Shown here: positions 7,027-7,319 of the stretch, one piece after another
Layout: each line of letters begins with the position of its first letter
How positions within the stretch are numbered: the stretch's first letter is position 1
Assembly: GCA_003170115.1 (NCBI GenBank)
Contig: PMZS01000110.1
Coordinates: 244 to 7,562, forward strand
Direction of reading: 5' to 3'
From: Spirochaetaceae bacterium
GTDB lineage: Bacteria; Spirochaetota; Spirochaetia; SZUA-6; Fen-1364
DNA length: 7,319 nt
Made by a program: the position numbers and the translations under genes
The notes under the pieces: model-generated
What the model saw: only the letters and a program-made list of their open reading frames with translations
What the model was told of the DNA's origin: nothing
The model's database searches: none

Positions 7027-7319
7027 ATGGCGACAGTAGAGCTAAGAAACATCAGCAAGGTGTACGAGGGGGGCGTCAAGGCGGTCGACAACGCGAACCT
7101 GACGATCAACGACAAGGAGTTCGTGGTCCTCGTCGGCCCGTCGGGCTGCGGGAAGACCACGACCCTCAGGATGGTCGCGGGCCTGGAAGAGATTTCCGGA
7201 GGCGAGTTGTATATCGACGGGAAGCTCATGAACGACGTGGCGCCGAAGGACCGGGACATTGCCATGGTGTTTCAGAACTACGCGCTCTATCCCCACATGA
7301 CGGTGTACGACAACATGGC
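7027..7319 (+). CDS. ABC transporter ATP-binding protein, MalK/UgpC/MsmX group (partial)
   Basis: This is the ATP-hydrolysing subunit of a carbohydrate importer, docked at the inner face of the membrane on permease subunits. Only the first 97 residues fall in the window. They show Walker A GPSGCGKT (37-44), the AGLEEISGGELYIDG segment (51-65), and the Q-loop in MVFQNYALYPHMTVYDNM (80-97, Gln83), a signature of the MalK/UgpC/MsmX sugar and glycerol-phosphate importers. The ABC signature, Walker B and the C-terminal regulatory OB-type domain would lie beyond the edge. The gene follows a solute-binding protein but has its own promoter, and no permease lies between them. Stand-alone ATPases of this group are known to energise several sugar importers at once (MsmX in Bacillus), which is a reasonable reading here but not provable from this window. 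Confidence 0.95.
   Translation, partial: MATVELRNISKVYEGGVKAVDNANLTINDKEFVVLVGPSGCGKTTTLRMVAGLEEISGGELYIDGKLMNDVAPKDRDIAMVFQNYALYPHMTVYDNM

Overview
The window is GC-rich, gene-dense bacterial DNA. It carries six protein-coding genes that I can name at least at family level and one I cannot name. GTG starts are common, and the sigma-70-type promoters are strong and begin with TTGACA. A lipoprotein sugar-binding protein next to a MalK/MsmX-type ATPase, and a NifA-like GAF/sigma-54 activator next to amt, suggest a free-living heterotroph that scavenges nitrogen. A high-GC spirochaete is my best guess from the overall look of the proteins, but the taxon is a low-confidence inference. I see no mobile element, CRISPR array, tRNA or rRNA.

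Left part (1-2712), minus strand: a sigma-54-dependent activator with a GAF sensor domain (2574 to 1027) is followed by an ammonium transporter gene (956 to beyond base 1). The 70-base gap between them holds a textbook -24/-12 promoter reading into amt. The regulator is therefore placed to switch on ammonium uptake, probably under nitrogen limitation.

Middle (2575-4587): a fold-type I aminotransferase is transcribed divergently from the regulator. The two promoters lie back to back, and their -35 boxes form the arms of an inverted repeat. The aminotransferase promoter ends only six bases before its ATG, so the mRNA is predicted to be leaderless. Eight bases past its stop lies the end of a convergent gene for a small, all-helical protein of unknown function. 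That gene has its own promoter, and an odd tandem repeat upstream of it is complementary to its ribosome-binding region.

Right part (4588-7319): a radical SAM protein of the YhcC/TIGR01212 family reads left. A lipoprotein solute-binding protein reads right from a second promoter that abuts its start codon and shares a 14-base block with the aminotransferase promoter. After a probable terminator, a third TTGACA promoter and a strong Shine-Dalgarno site drive an ABC ATPase of the MalK/UgpC/MsmX group, which is cut off by the window end. No permease genes are present, so the ATPase may serve several sugar importers.

The most interesting signals are regulatory: the sigma-54 promoter linking the activator to amt, two probable leaderless genes sharing one promoter block, and the repeat that could mask a ribosome-binding site.
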